Part shown: piece by piece, positions 16,922 through 25,909 of the stretch | Position numbering within the stretch: the stretch's first letter is position 1 | Layout of the letters: every line of letters starts with the position of its first letter | Source: an uncultured Clostridia bacterium | Lineage (GTDB): Bacteria; Bacillota; Clostridia; TANB77; CAG-508 | Assembly: GCA_934154445.1 (NCBI GenBank) | Contig: CAKPGC010000002.1 | Coordinates: forward strand, 62,001 to 126,000 | Direction: 5' to 3' | DNA: 64,000 nucleotides | The notes under the pieces: model-generated | Seen by the model: only the letters and a program-made list of their open reading frames with translations | Told to the model about the DNA's origin: nothing | Database searches by the model: none | Made by a program: the position numbers and the translations under genes

Positions 16922-19524
16922 TTCATTTTTTCTTTTATTTTTACAAGAGTATTTAATGCATCAATTGGTGTTAGCTCATTCAAATTAATCTTGTCAATCT
17001 CATGAGCAATCTCAGCTAATTTATAATTGAACATATCAAATTGTCCCTCAACCACTTTTTTACTTTCTTGTTTTTTACCTGTCAAAATATTTTTTCTTTC
17101 TAATCCTTTTAATATCTCATCAGCTTTTTGAGTTACAGCCTTTGGTACTCCTGCTAAACGAGCAACATGAATACCATAACTTTCATCTGTTCCACCAGGT
17201 AAAATTTTTCTTAAAAAGATTATATCTTCACCTTTTTCTTTAACCGCTATATTGTAATTTTTTACACCATCAAGTTTTTCTTCTAGTTCTGTTAATTCGT
17301 GGTAATGTGTTGCAAATAGTGTTTTAGCTCCACATTTTTCTTTATCTGCAATGTATTCTGCAACAGCCCAAGCAATTGATAAACCGTCATAAGTTGATGT
17401 TCCTCTTCCTATTTCGTCTAATATTACTAAACTGTTTGCTGTTGCCTCTTTTAGTATTGTTGCAACTTCCATCATTTCTACCATAAATGTACTTTGTCCC
17501 ATACTTAAGTCATCTGAAGCTCCAACTCTTGTAAAGATTTTGTCTACAACTCCTATGTGTGCTTCTGATGCTGGTACAAATGAGCCTACTTGAGCCATTA
17601 ATGTAATTAATGCAACTTGTCTCATATATGTTGACTTACCAGCCATGTTAGGTCCTGTTATAATTGATAATCTATTTTCTTCTTTATCAAGATATGTATC
17701 ATTTTCAACAAATACGCCTGTTCCAAGCATTTTATCTATTACAGGATGTCTTCCTCCCTTAATATCCAAAATTCCTGAATTGTCCACTTCTGGCATACAA
17801 TAATTCAAATCTTCTGCAACTGTTGCAAATGATGTAAGCACATCTAGTGTTGATACAATGTTTGCAGATTTTTGCAATCTTTTTACATTTTTAGCAATTT
17901 CATCTCTTATTTGTACAAACGCATTATATTCTAAGTTTACAACTTTTTCTTCTGCTCCAAGTATTTGATTTTCTAAGTTTTTTAATTCTTCTGTTATAAA
18001 TCTTTCCGCATTTGTCAATGTTTGTTTTCTTACAAATCTTTCTGGAACTTGGTCTAGATATGATTTTGTGACTTCTATAAAATATCCAAATACTTTGTTA
18101 AATCCAACTTTTAAATTTTTGATTCCTGTTTTTTCTCTTTCCTCTGCCTCTAATTGAATTATCCAATTTTTTCCCTCTGTTGTAGCAGTCTTTAATTTAT
18201 CTATTTCTTCATCATATCCAAGTTTGATAATTCCACCGTCTTTTACTGTCATTGGTGGGTCTTCTACTATTGATTTATCAACAAGTTCATAGATATCTTG
18301 TAATTCGTCTAAGTTTTCATATAAGTCTTTAAGTCTAGTAGAATTTACATTTGCTAGTACTTTTTTTAAGTCCGGCAATTTTGATAATGAATTTTTAAGT
18401 GTTATCATATCTCTTGCATTTGCATTTCCATAAGCCATTTTACCAGCAAGACGCTCAATGTCATATACCTTTTTAAGATTTTCTACAACATCTCCTCTTA
18501 AAATAACATCATCTTTTAATTCTTTTACAGACTCTAGTCTTCTATTAATTTCTGTTGTATCTATAAGTGGGTCATTAAGCCATCTTCTTAAGGCTCTACC
18601 ACCCATTGAAGTAGATGTTTTGTCAAGTACCCATAAAAGTGTACCCTTTTTAGATTTATCTCTCATTTTTTCAGTTATTTCAAGGTTTCTTCTTGCATTA
18701 ATATCAAGTGACATATATTTTGAAATGTTGTAAACTGTTATTTTATTGATATGGTCAAGTGTAGTCATTTGAGTTTGTTCAATATATTCAATTAAAGCAT
18801 TTATTGAGCAAACTGCTAATGTTTTATCAGCAATGTTTGCTATTTCTTTTTGATTACTATCAACAAAATTAAATCTATATCTTATTTTTTCTACATCATC
18901 CGTGAAAAATTTATCATTAAATCTTGTAATGTATGAGTCAAATCTTTCTTTTATTTTATCCATTTCTTCTTGGCAGTCTGACATCATACTGTTTATAACA
19001 AGTTCTGATGGCATATATCTTGCAATTTCGTCTAGAACTAATGGGAAGTTTTGGTTGTCCTTTATTTCTGCAGAATAAAATTCACCTGTTGAAATATCAC
19101 ACACACTAATTCCAAAGTAAATCCCAGATTTAAAAATTGACATTATGAAATTATTTTTTCTTTCTTCTAGCATGTTGCTATCAACTACAGTACCTGGTGT
19201 TACAACTCTAATAACACCTCTTTTTACTATTCCTTTAGCTTCTTTTGGATCCTCAAGTTGTTCACATATAGCAACTTTATACCCCTTTGCAATTAATCTT
19301 GATATGTATATTTCAGCTGCATGATGTGGAATCCCACACATTGGTGCTCTTTCTTCTTGTCCACAGTCTTTTCCTGTTAGTGTTAGTTCTAGTTCTCTTG
19401 ATGCTGTTACTGCATCATCAAAGAACATTTCGTAAAAGTCACCTAGTCTATAAAATAGGATGCAGTCTTTGTATTGTTCTTTTGTTTCAAGATATCTTTG
19501 CATCATTGGTGAAAATTCTGCCAT
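16918..19524 (-). CDS. mutS: DNA mismatch repair protein MutS
   Basis: The 868-residue MutS shows the N-terminal mismatch-binding domain with LFYRLGDFYEMF (the Phe-x-Glu mismatch motif), connector and lever domains, Walker A GPNMAGKSTYMRQ, VILDEIGRGTSTYDG and FATHYHELTELE. It recognises base mismatches and recruits MutL, which is not present in this window. The length is normal. The upstream 272-residue gene ends five bases before its start. Confidence 0.97.
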   Translation of the reverse strand: MAEFSPMMQRYLETKEQYKDCILFYRLGDFYEMFFDDAVTASRELELTLTGKDCGQEERAPMCGIPHHAAEIYISRLIAKGYKVAICEQLEDPKEAKGIVKRGVIRVVTPGTVVDSNMLEERKNNFIMSIFKSGIYFGISVCDISTGEFYSAEIKDNQNFPLVLDEIARYMPSELVINSMMSDCQEEMDKIKERFDSYITRFNDKFFTDDVEKIRYRFNFVDSNQKEIANIADKTLAVCSINALIEYIEQTQMTTLDHINKITVYNISKYMSLDINARRNLEITEKMRDKSKKGTLLWVLDKTSTSMGGRALRRWLNDPLIDTTEINRRLESVKELKDDVILRGDVVENLKKVYDIERLAGKMAYGNANARDMITLKNSLSKLPDLKKVLANVNSTRLKDLYENLDELQDIYELVDKSIVEDPPMTVKDGGIIKLGYDEEIDKLKTATTEGKNWIIQLEAEEREKTGIKNLKVGFNKVFGYFIEVTKSYLDQVPERFVRKQTLTNAERFITEELKNLENQILGAEEKVVNLEYNAFVQIRDEIAKNVKRLQKSANIVSTLDVLTSFATVAEDLNYCMPEVDNSGILDIKGGRHPVIDKMLGTGVFVENDTYLDKEENRLSIITGPNMAGKSTYMRQVALITLMAQVGSFVPASEAHIGVVDKIFTRVGASDDLSMGQSTFMVEMMEVATILKEATANSLVILDEIGRGTSTYDGLSIAWAVAEYIADKEKCGAKTLFATHYHELTELEEKLDGVKNYNIAVKEKGEDIIFLRKILPGGTDESYGIHVARLAGVPKAVTQKADEILKGLERKNILTGKKQESKKVVEGQFDMFNYKLAEIAHEIDKINLNELTPIDALNTLVKIKEKMK

Positions 19525-19529
19525 ATTTA

Positions 19530-20348
19530 TTACTCCCTTTCTTCTTCCTCTATTACATTTTGATTTTTAATATTCTTTCTATCTTCTAATTTTTGTTTTC
19601 GTATTTCATCTAATATTTTTTCTAACTCTTCATCTTTTTTTAACATAAAAGCATTTTTTTCTAATTCTTTTACTATTTCTTTTCCAAATGTTGTGTATAA
19701 TTTTAAATCAATTTTTTGAATTGTAAAATTCAAGATTTTTTGAAAATGTTGTAAAAATTCCATATCTGAAATACGCTCAAGTTCTTCAAAATATGTAAGT
19801 TTTACATATTGTTCTTTAGGCATAATTATATTTTTGGTATAATCTATTACATATTTTTCATTTTTCTTTTCTATCTCAACTATAGAATGTAAGAATTTTC
19901 CTTTATTTTCTTTAATATATCCTGTTACTATATATGCTTCTGGGAATTCCATCGAAATTTCTATTGATTTTTCATGACATTGTCCATATCTTCTTTCTGA
20001 CTCCAATTCTTTTTTAACATTTTTGTTTTCTAATTCATTTGATAATTTGTCAAATGTATAGACTTCTCCATTTAATTCATATTCATATTCTTCAGTTTTA
20101 TCATTATATTTAATTTTTGAAAAATCAATTTTATGTTTTTTCTCAAATGTCAATTTTAACAACTTACTAAATATTCCTTTTTCTCTAAATCTTGTATATG
20201 ACTGAATTACCGCCATTATATAGTTATTTTCTATAGATGTTCTTTCTTCTTCTGGTATATTATCATAATCACTAAACAAAAGCTCATCAGTATTTTTATT
20301 TATTCCACTTTTTGTATATTTTGATTCTTTACCCTTTCTATCTTCCAC
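19530..20348 (-). CDS. Unknown protein with a transglutaminase-like Cys-His-Asp arrangement
   Basis: I do not recognise a named family. This 272-residue soluble protein is rich in Lys and Glu. Residues 120-171 show RYGQCHEKS (Cys124), a GY strand (residues 143-144), LHSIVEIE (His154) and YVIDYTKN (Asp169). The order and spacing resemble the Cys-His-Asp core of transglutaminase/cysteine-protease-like domains. Whether it is active is unknown. No signal peptide is visible, so it is probably cytoplasmic. It lies between miaB and mutS with gaps of 12 and 5 bases, clearly in one transcription unit. Confidence 0.7.
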   Translation of the reverse strand: MEDRKGKESKYTKSGINKNTDELLFSDYDNIPEEERTSIENNYIMAVIQSYTRFREKGIFSKLLKLTFEKKHKIDFSKIKYNDKTEEYEYELNGEVYTFDKLSNELENKNVKKELESERRYGQCHEKSIEISMEFPEAYIVTGYIKENKGKFLHSIVEIEKKNEKYVIDYTKNIIMPKEQYVKLTYFEELERISDMEFLQHFQKILNFTIQKIDLKLYTTFGKEIVKELEKNAFMLKKDEELEKILDEIRKQKLEDRKNIKNQNVIEEEERE

Positions 20349-20360
20349 TATATTCTCCTT

Positions 20361-21776
20361 TTATTTTAATTCACCTTTCAAATACCACATGTGTTCAGAA
20401 ACTATTTTAAGTTCAACCATATTACCAATCAAGTTCTTATCGCCTTCAAAAATAACAACTTTATTGCTATCTGTTCTGCCAGTAAGCATATCAGTATTAT
20501 TTTTGCTAGTACCTTCAACTAAAACTTTTTGTGTAGTTCCAACATATTTTTTATTATTTTCAGCAATTTGACTTTCAACTAAAGCTTTTAACTTATCAAA
20601 TCTTACATGCTTTTGTTCTTCTGGAACTTGATTTTCCATTCTATTACCAGGTGTTCCAACTCTTCTTGAATAAATAAACATATATACTTGTTCGAATTTT
20701 ACTTTTTCTACAACATCTAAAGTATCTTCAAATTCTTCATCTGTTTCACCTGGGAAACCAACAATTATATCTGTTGATAATGTTAAGTTTGGAATTCCTG
20801 CTTTCATTTTTTCTACCAAGTTTAAATATTGTTCTTTAGTGTATTTTCTATTCATTTCTTTTAATACTTTTGTATTTCCAGATTGTAGTGGTAAATGCAC
20901 TAATTTGCATACCTTATCACATTCAGCAATTGCTTTAATTACATCATCTGTAAAGTCCTTTGGATGTGGTGATACAAATCTTATTCTTTCTATTCCGTCT
21001 ATTTTGTTTACAGCTCTTAGTAATGTTGCAAATGAATTCACACCCTCATATTCTTCAAATTCTATACCTTTTTCACGTTCTACTCTTAAATATGAATTTA
21101 CATTTTGACCTAGTAATGTAATTTCCTTATATCCTTGTTTTGCAAGTTCTCTTACTTCTTCAATTATTGCTCTAGGTTCTCTACTTCTTTCTCTTCCACG
21201 TACATAAGGAACTATGCAGTAACTGCAAAAATTATTGCATCCATTCATTATTGTTACAGATGCCTTTATACTACTATCTCTTTTTATAGGTAACCCTTCG
21301 TATACTTTTCCATCTATGTCTAGTATATCTTCTAATTTTGTTTTGTTTTCTATAACTTCATATAAATCTTGTGGAAATTTATGTAGTGTATGTGTTCCAA
21401 ATATTATGTCTGTATATGGATAGCTTTCTTTTATTTTGTCTGTGATGTGTTTTTCTTGCATCATACATCCACCAATTGCTATAATTGTTCCACGTTCTTC
21501 TTTTATTTTTTTAAGTTCTCCTAATTTTCCAAATAGCTTGTCTTCTGCATTTTCTCTTACACAACATGTATTAAACAATGCTAAATCTGCTTCTTTTTGG
21601 TTTTCTGTTTTTGTGTAACCCATTTCTTCTAGCATTCCACATAGTTTTTCAGAATCGTTTTCGTTTAATTGGCATCCCATTGTTAATATACTATATTTTA
21701 AGTTTTTATTTTCGTTTATTTTCTTTACTTTTTCTATATATTCTTTTTGTTTATCTATTTCATTTTTTGTTTGCAT
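20361..21776 (-). CDS. miaB: tRNA-2-methylthio-N6-dimethylallyladenosine synthase
   Basis: This radical-SAM methylthiotransferase is 471 residues long. The N-terminal UPF0004 domain has cysteines in TMGCQLNENDSE, FNTCCVRENAE and IGGCMMQ. The radical-SAM triad follows in GCNNFCSYCIVPYVRGRERSR, and a TRAM domain lies at the C-terminus. It converts i6A37 to ms2i6A37 in tRNAs reading UNN codons, which affects reading-frame maintenance. The first 25 residues form a charged extension. It is co-transcribed with the unknown gene and mutS. Confidence 0.95.
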   Translation of the reverse strand: MQTKNEIDKQKEYIEKVKKINENKNLKYSILTMGCQLNENDSEKLCGMLEEMGYTKTENQKEADLALFNTCCVRENAEDKLFGKLGELKKIKEERGTIIAIGGCMMQEKHITDKIKESYPYTDIIFGTHTLHKFPQDLYEVIENKTKLEDILDIDGKVYEGLPIKRDSSIKASVTIMNGCNNFCSYCIVPYVRGRERSREPRAIIEEVRELAKQGYKEITLLGQNVNSYLRVEREKGIEFEEYEGVNSFATLLRAVNKIDGIERIRFVSPHPKDFTDDVIKAIAECDKVCKLVHLPLQSGNTKVLKEMNRKYTKEQYLNLVEKMKAGIPNLTLSTDIIVGFPGETDEEFEDTLDVVEKVKFEQVYMFIYSRRVGTPGNRMENQVPEEQKHVRFDKLKALVESQIAENNKKYVGTTQKVLVEGTSKNNTDMLTGRTDSNKVVIFEGDKNLIGNMVELKIVSEHMWYLKGELK

Positions 21777-21894
21777 TTTACAACATTCCTCTCAAATATT
21801 AAAAATTTATTTTGAATTAATGATATTTCTCTAACATGCTATATTTTAATATATTTTGTCGGTTTTTGCAATAGATTTATAGATAAAAAATGTG

Positions 21895-21928
21895 CAAAAA
21901 AGAAGTCAGTTTTTACTGACTTCTTTTC
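21895..21928. terminator. Terminator (both orientations) after the DUF308 gene
   Basis: AAGAAGTCAGT and ACTGACTTCTT form a perfect stem with a short T loop, flanked by A- and T-runs. It terminates the DUF308 gene on the minus strand. Confidence 0.8.
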
Positions 21929-21930
21929 TT

Positions 21931-22467
21931 TTAATCTTTCATATAATCATTTATTTTTTTCATAAATATTATTCTATCAATAATATCAAGTACACCATAA
22001 GCAACTATTATAATTCCCATAGTTTTAAATAAAATATTTTGGTTTACTAAAATTATAATACCTGCAAGCATCATTAATATTGATAAGAATACTGTAATTG
22101 TCCAATATGGAGATTTAACTTCTTTCCATACTAATGTAGTTTGAAGATCCATTATTCCTGTTGCAATAATCCAAATTCCAACTATAACTCTGAATAAAGA
22201 TAATATCGCATCAGATGCAAATAAAATTACAACTCCAAATATTACAGTAATTAGTGCTATAGTTAGTAACCAATCTTCCCTTACATCTGAAGTATAATAC
22301 TCAACTAATTTTAATACCCCCATTGCTATAAACACAATACCTAATATTATAGAAATTGCTCCAACTGTTTCATCAGGTTTTGCTATTAGTAATGCACCAA
22401 ATAGTACGAATATTATTGAAATAACTATATCTGTCCAACTTGATCTTTTTAAAAATTTTTCAAACAT
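21931..22467 (-). CDS. DUF308/HdeD-like membrane protein
   Basis: The 178-residue protein has six hydrophobic segments arranged as three repeated helix pairs. Each pair contains a short Gly-x-x-x-Gly-like motif (IILGIVFIAMGVLKLVEYY, IVGIWIIATGIMDLQTT, MGIIIVAYGVLDIIDRI). This is the usual architecture of DUF308/HdeD proteins, known for acid-resistance roles in enterics but uncharacterised in Firmicutes. It is a single-gene unit with its own terminator. Confidence 0.8.
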   Translation of the reverse strand: MFEKFLKRSSWTDIVISIIFVLFGALLIAKPDETVGAISIILGIVFIAMGVLKLVEYYTSDVREDWLLTIALITVIFGVVILFASDAILSLFRVIVGIWIIATGIMDLQTTLVWKEVKSPYWTITVFLSILMMLAGIIILVNQNILFKTMGIIIVAYGVLDIIDRIIFMKKINDYMKD

Positions 22468-22555
22468 AATATTCCCTCGCTTTCTTTTGTATTTGCATAC
22501 ATAATATCACACTATTCAAAAAAAGTATACAAAAAATTTACTTTTTTTACAAAAA

Positions 22556-22582
22556 ATAAAAATAGCTCTTGAGGCTATTTCT
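22556..22582 (-). terminator. Terminator after rpmF
   Basis: On the minus strand AAATAGC and GCTATTT flank a 7-base loop, and a T-rich tract TTATTTTTT follows. Confidence 0.75.
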
Positions 22583-22586
22583 ATTC

Positions 22587-22778
22587 TTATGCATTTTCAG
22601 TTTCTTTTTTTGCTACTACTTGTTTTCCATCATAATATCCACAATTTGAGCATACTCTATGTGGCATTACAGGTTCATGACAATTTGGGCATGTAGCAAA
22701 GTTTGGTTGTTCTTTTTTCCATGTTGATCTTTTTGAATGTGTTCTTGCTTTTGACCATCTTCTTTTTGGTTGTGCCAT
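22587..22778 (-). CDS. rpmF: 50S ribosomal protein L32
   Basis: This 63-residue protein begins MAQPKRRWSKARTHSKRS, as L32 does, and has a four-cysteine zinc ribbon CPNCHEP...CSNCGYY. It is part of the large ribosomal subunit. In many Firmicutes the DUF177 (yceD) gene lies directly upstream. Here it is absent, and 22779-22940 holds no recognisable gene. AAGGGGGG lies upstream of the start. Confidence 0.97.
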   Translation of the reverse strand: MAQPKRRWSKARTHSKRSTWKKEQPNFATCPNCHEPVMPHRVCSNCGYYDGKQVVAKKETENA

Positions 22779-22940
22779 TTCTATTCCCCCCTTGCTTTAA
22801 AGATATATACATTTATATCTATTTGAAATTTTATCAATTTATTGCACTATAAAATTATACAAGTTATTTTTAATTTTGTCAACCGTTTTTTTCCTTATTT
22901 TTTTGCTATTTCAATCATAATTTTCGTTCTAAGCTCATAA

Positions 22941-23510
22941 CTATAATGAATTTACATTTTCTTTTTCATAATTAACACAATATTTTTCATATAATTCTTT
23001 TACATTCTTTTTTGTCAATGCCTTATCAATTCCAACTTCACTTACTTGTGTAAAAAAATCTGTGATTAATTTTTCAACTTGATCATTTACAAGTGTTTTA
23101 TTTCTCTCATTTATCCAATATTCTAGCTCATATTCTTTAGTCCACTCTTTTCCTTTGTATATCAATCCAGCAGCTAATTTATCACATAACATTTCAGCAA
23201 CATATTTATATGGTATGATTGGGGTTTTATCTGGTGCACTTAAATCAACCCAATAATCTGTATGATGTTTATTTCTTCCTTTATGATGTAACCATGCTTT
23301 TGAATATCCCTTATCCCTTTTGCAATCCATAATTGGAGAATGTTTACCATTAAAATATTTAACTCCTTCCCAAAATTCTGTTGGTGAATACTTTGATAAA
23401 TCATGAACAAATCCTCTCCATGGTTGTCCCACTTTGCAACATAATTTAAAAACAACCCATCGATGTTTTGTAACTACCATAAAGTGTTTTACTACGTTTT
23501 TTAAGTGCAT
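22941..23510 (-). CDS. DUF5662 family protein
   Basis: The 189-residue protein has the conserved layout of DUF5662: HLKNVVKHFMVVTKHRWVV at the start, FVHDLSKYSPTEFWEGVKYF, WLHHKGRNKHHTDYW, and PYKYVAEMLCDKLAAGLIY. The several conserved His and Asp residues (HDLSK, HHKGRNKHH) suggest a metal-dependent, HD-like phosphohydrolase fold, but no activity is established. The ATG has GGGAG upstream. It is divergently transcribed from asnB. Confidence 0.8.
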   Translation of the reverse strand: MHLKNVVKHFMVVTKHRWVVFKLCCKVGQPWRGFVHDLSKYSPTEFWEGVKYFNGKHSPIMDCKRDKGYSKAWLHHKGRNKHHTDYWVDLSAPDKTPIIPYKYVAEMLCDKLAAGLIYKGKEWTKEYELEYWINERNKTLVNDQVEKLITDFFTQVSEVGIDKALTKKNVKELYEKYCVNYEKENVNSL

Positions 23511-23611
23511 TTATTTTCATCTCCCTTATTACGTTGTTTAGTTTATCATATAATTTTTTTTAACGCAACTTTTTTTGATAACTGCATATAATATAAATAA
23601 AACTTATATAG

Positions 23612-23634
23612 AAATTTGTTATATCAACAAATTT
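23612..23634. promoter_or_regulatory. Inverted repeat upstream of asnB
   Basis: AAATTTGTT and AACAAATTT flank five bases, giving a perfect 9-bp inverted repeat 25 bases before the asnB ATG. It could be a repressor operator or a leader hairpin. No regulator gene lies next to it. Confidence 0.4.
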
Positions 23635-23658
23635 AACTAATGACTTTGGAGGTATTTT

Positions 23659-25507
23659 ATGTGTGGTTTTGTTGGTTTTGTGGATTTTAAAAATGATATA
23701 TCATCCCAAAAAAACATATTACTCGATATGAATTCGACTCTCTCAAAAAGAGGTCCTGATGAAGATGGATATTACATAGGTAAAAATATTGCTCTTGCTC
23801 ATAAAAGACTTATCGTTATTGATCCACAACGGTGGAAAACAGCCAATGATTGAAAAATATTCCTATGGTGAATATGTTATTGTTTACAATGGTCAAATCT
23901 ATAATACGAAAGAATTAAAAGAAACTTTATTAAAAAATGATTTTTCTTTTAATGGTCATTGTGATACAGAAATATTATTGAAATCTTACATTCATTATGG
24001 ATCTGATGTTGTAAATAATTTAAATGGTATTTATGCTTTTGCAATTTGGAATAGCAGAAAAAAAGAGCTATTTCTAGCTAGAGACCATTTTGGCGTTAAA
24101 CCATTATTTTACACTATAAAAAATGACACTTTAATTTTTTCTTCTGAAATAAAAGCATTATTTAAATACCCTGGTGTAGAAAAGGTTTTAGACAATCAAG
24201 GAATTTGTGAACTGTTTGGAATCGGTCCAGCACATACACCTGGTACTACAATTTTTAGAAATATTTATGAATTAAAACCTGCTCATTGTGCTACATTTAA
24301 TAATTATGGATTTCATATTGAAAGATACTGGAAGCTAAAATCCGAACCTCATACAGATAGTTTTGGAACAACTTGTCAAAAGGTTAAATTTTTGCTAAAT
24401 GATGCAATCACAAAGCAATTGGTTTCAGATGTCCCTCTATGTACTTTTCTTTCTGGTGGATTAGATTCAAGTATAATTACAAAATTTGCTTCTGATTATT
24501 GCATAAACAATGGATTACCACCTTTAGATACCTATTCAATTGATTATGTGGATAATGATAAAAACTTTGTTAAAAGTGATTTTCAACCTAATTCAGATAA
24601 TTATTATATTAATTTGATGAATAGAAATTTGCATACAAACCATCACAAGATAATAATTGATACTCCAGAACTTGCTGAATTTCTAGAAGATGCGATGATT
24701 GCACGTGATATGCCTGGTATGGCTGATATAGATTCTTCACTATTACTATTCTGTAAAAATGTAAAAAAAGAAATGACTGTATCTTTAACAGGTGAGTGTG
24801 CTGATGAAATCTTCGGTGGATATCCTTGGTTTTTCCGTGAAGATGCATTGACTAGCGGTACTTTTCCTTGGTCTATTGCAATAGATGAAAGACAAGAACT
24901 TTTAAATCCTGCTATTAGTCAAAAGGTTAATTTAAAAAGTTATATTGATTATAGATATAATGAAAGCTTGTCTGAAGTTGAAATTCTAGATTCAGACTCT
25001 ACTGAAACTGCTGAAAAAAGAAAAATCTCTCATCTAACTTTAAATTGGTTCATGCAAACTCTTCTAGATCGTTCTGATAGAATGGCTATGTATAATGGTT
25101 TTGAACTTCGTGTTCCTTTCTGTGATTATCGTTTAGCTCAATATGTATGGAACATTCCTTGGGAGATTAAAGCTTTAAATGGTCGTGAAAAAGGTTTACT
25201 TAGATATATTTCTAAAGATTTCTTACCTGCTGAAATTGTTGATAGAAAAAAATCTCCTTATCCTAAAACTCATAATCCTACCTATTTAGCTAAAGTAAAA
25301 AATATGCTTACTGATATTATGAAAGATAAAAATGCTCCTATTAATAATTTGCTTAATCGTGATTATATTTTGGATATTTTAAATACTAATGGTTCGGCTT
25401 TTACAAGACCTTGGTTCGGGCAATTAATGACTGGTCCGCAACTTATGGCTTATTTGTGTCAGGTTAATATGTGGCTTGAGAGGTATCAGCCTAAAATTGA
25501 ATTTTAA
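23659..25507 (+). CDS. asnB: Asparagine synthase (glutamine-hydrolysing), with one +1 frame break at a CGG codon
   Basis: AsnB makes asparagine from aspartate, ATP and glutamine. Residues 1-57 begin with the Ntn nucleophile Cys2 (MCGFVGF) and include STLSKRGPDEDGYY. At CGG (23830-23832) frame 0 would read seven more codons to TGA. Skipping the C gives IDPQGGKQPM, the normal glutaminase-domain sequence, and the frame then runs on through YNGQIYNT and the PP-loop FLSGGLDSS to the C-terminus, 615 residues in total. Both domains are otherwise intact. TTGGAGG precedes the ATG. Its last 33 bases are duplicated 1.4 kb downstream. Confidence 0.9.
23830..23832 (+). other. Candidate CGG +1 recoding site in asnB
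   Basis: The context is CCA CAA C GGT GGA AAA. Frame 0 reads CAA CGG TGG and stops shortly after. Skipping C at 23830 gives Gln-Gly-Gly-Lys-Gln-Pro, the conserved glutaminase-domain loop. Confidence 0.78.
25475..25507 (+). repeat. Direct repeat, copy 1 (3' end of asnB)
   Basis: This 33-base stretch at the end of asnB recurs at 26860-26892 with one mismatch (T/A six bases from the end). The first 27 bases are identical. The pair brackets the RhuM remnant and the MYG1-family gene. Confidence 0.85.
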
Positions 25508-25515
25508 AATTAATA

Positions 25516-25548
25516 AAGAGGTTCTGTTTGAAGAGCCTCTTTTTGGTT
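25516..25548 (+). terminator. Terminator after asnB
   Basis: GAGGTT and AGCCTC form a stem (with one G-T pair) followed by a long T-rich tract. It directly follows the asnB stop. Confidence 0.7.
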
Positions 25549-25551
25549 TTT

Positions 25552-25907
25552 TTATATGTTCTTTAAATTCTTTGTTTCAATTACTAATTCATCAAAGTAA
25601 TCTTTTCCAAATTTAGGTCCATTTTTTAGCATTTCACTATTAACAACAAAACCTTTTTTATATATTCTTTTAATGTTTTGGTTGCCCATATTCTAAAGTC
25701 TGTTGCTTCTTTTGAATTTATCCTGTATCCTAAGCTATAATTGCGTCAAGACTGTAAAATGTTACTTTTCTTAAAACTTTTCTATTTTCTTCATTTTGAG
25801 CTACTCTAATTTTTTGAGTAGCTCGGTTTTCATTTAATTCTTCTGTTTTAAAAATGTTTTGCAAATGATATGTAATATTATTTTCTGCTACATTAAATAA
25901 TATGTAA
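25552..25907 (-). pseudogene. RhuM-family (virulence protein/Fic-associated) gene remnant
   Basis: Three frames together read as the middle of a RhuM-type protein. LFNVAENNITYHLQNIFKTE, KVTFYSLDAIIA, then GYRINSKEATDFRIWATKTL, then GFVVNSEMLKNGPKF and YFDELVIETKNL. The frame breaks once after DAIIA and once at a run of six A. Neither break involves CGG, and the N-terminal region is missing, so this looks like ordinary decay. It overlaps nothing and lies directly after the MYG1-family stop. RhuM genes often travel with mobile or accessory DNA. Confidence 0.7.
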
Positions 25908-25909
25908 TA

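Noticed and set aside
25552..25907. The A-AAA-AAG heptamer in the RhuM remnant as a programmed -1 shift like dnaX
   Set aside because: The heptamer is in the right phase, but the remnant has another unrelated break, no N-terminus and no stimulatory structure that I can see. It is most likely a decayed gene.
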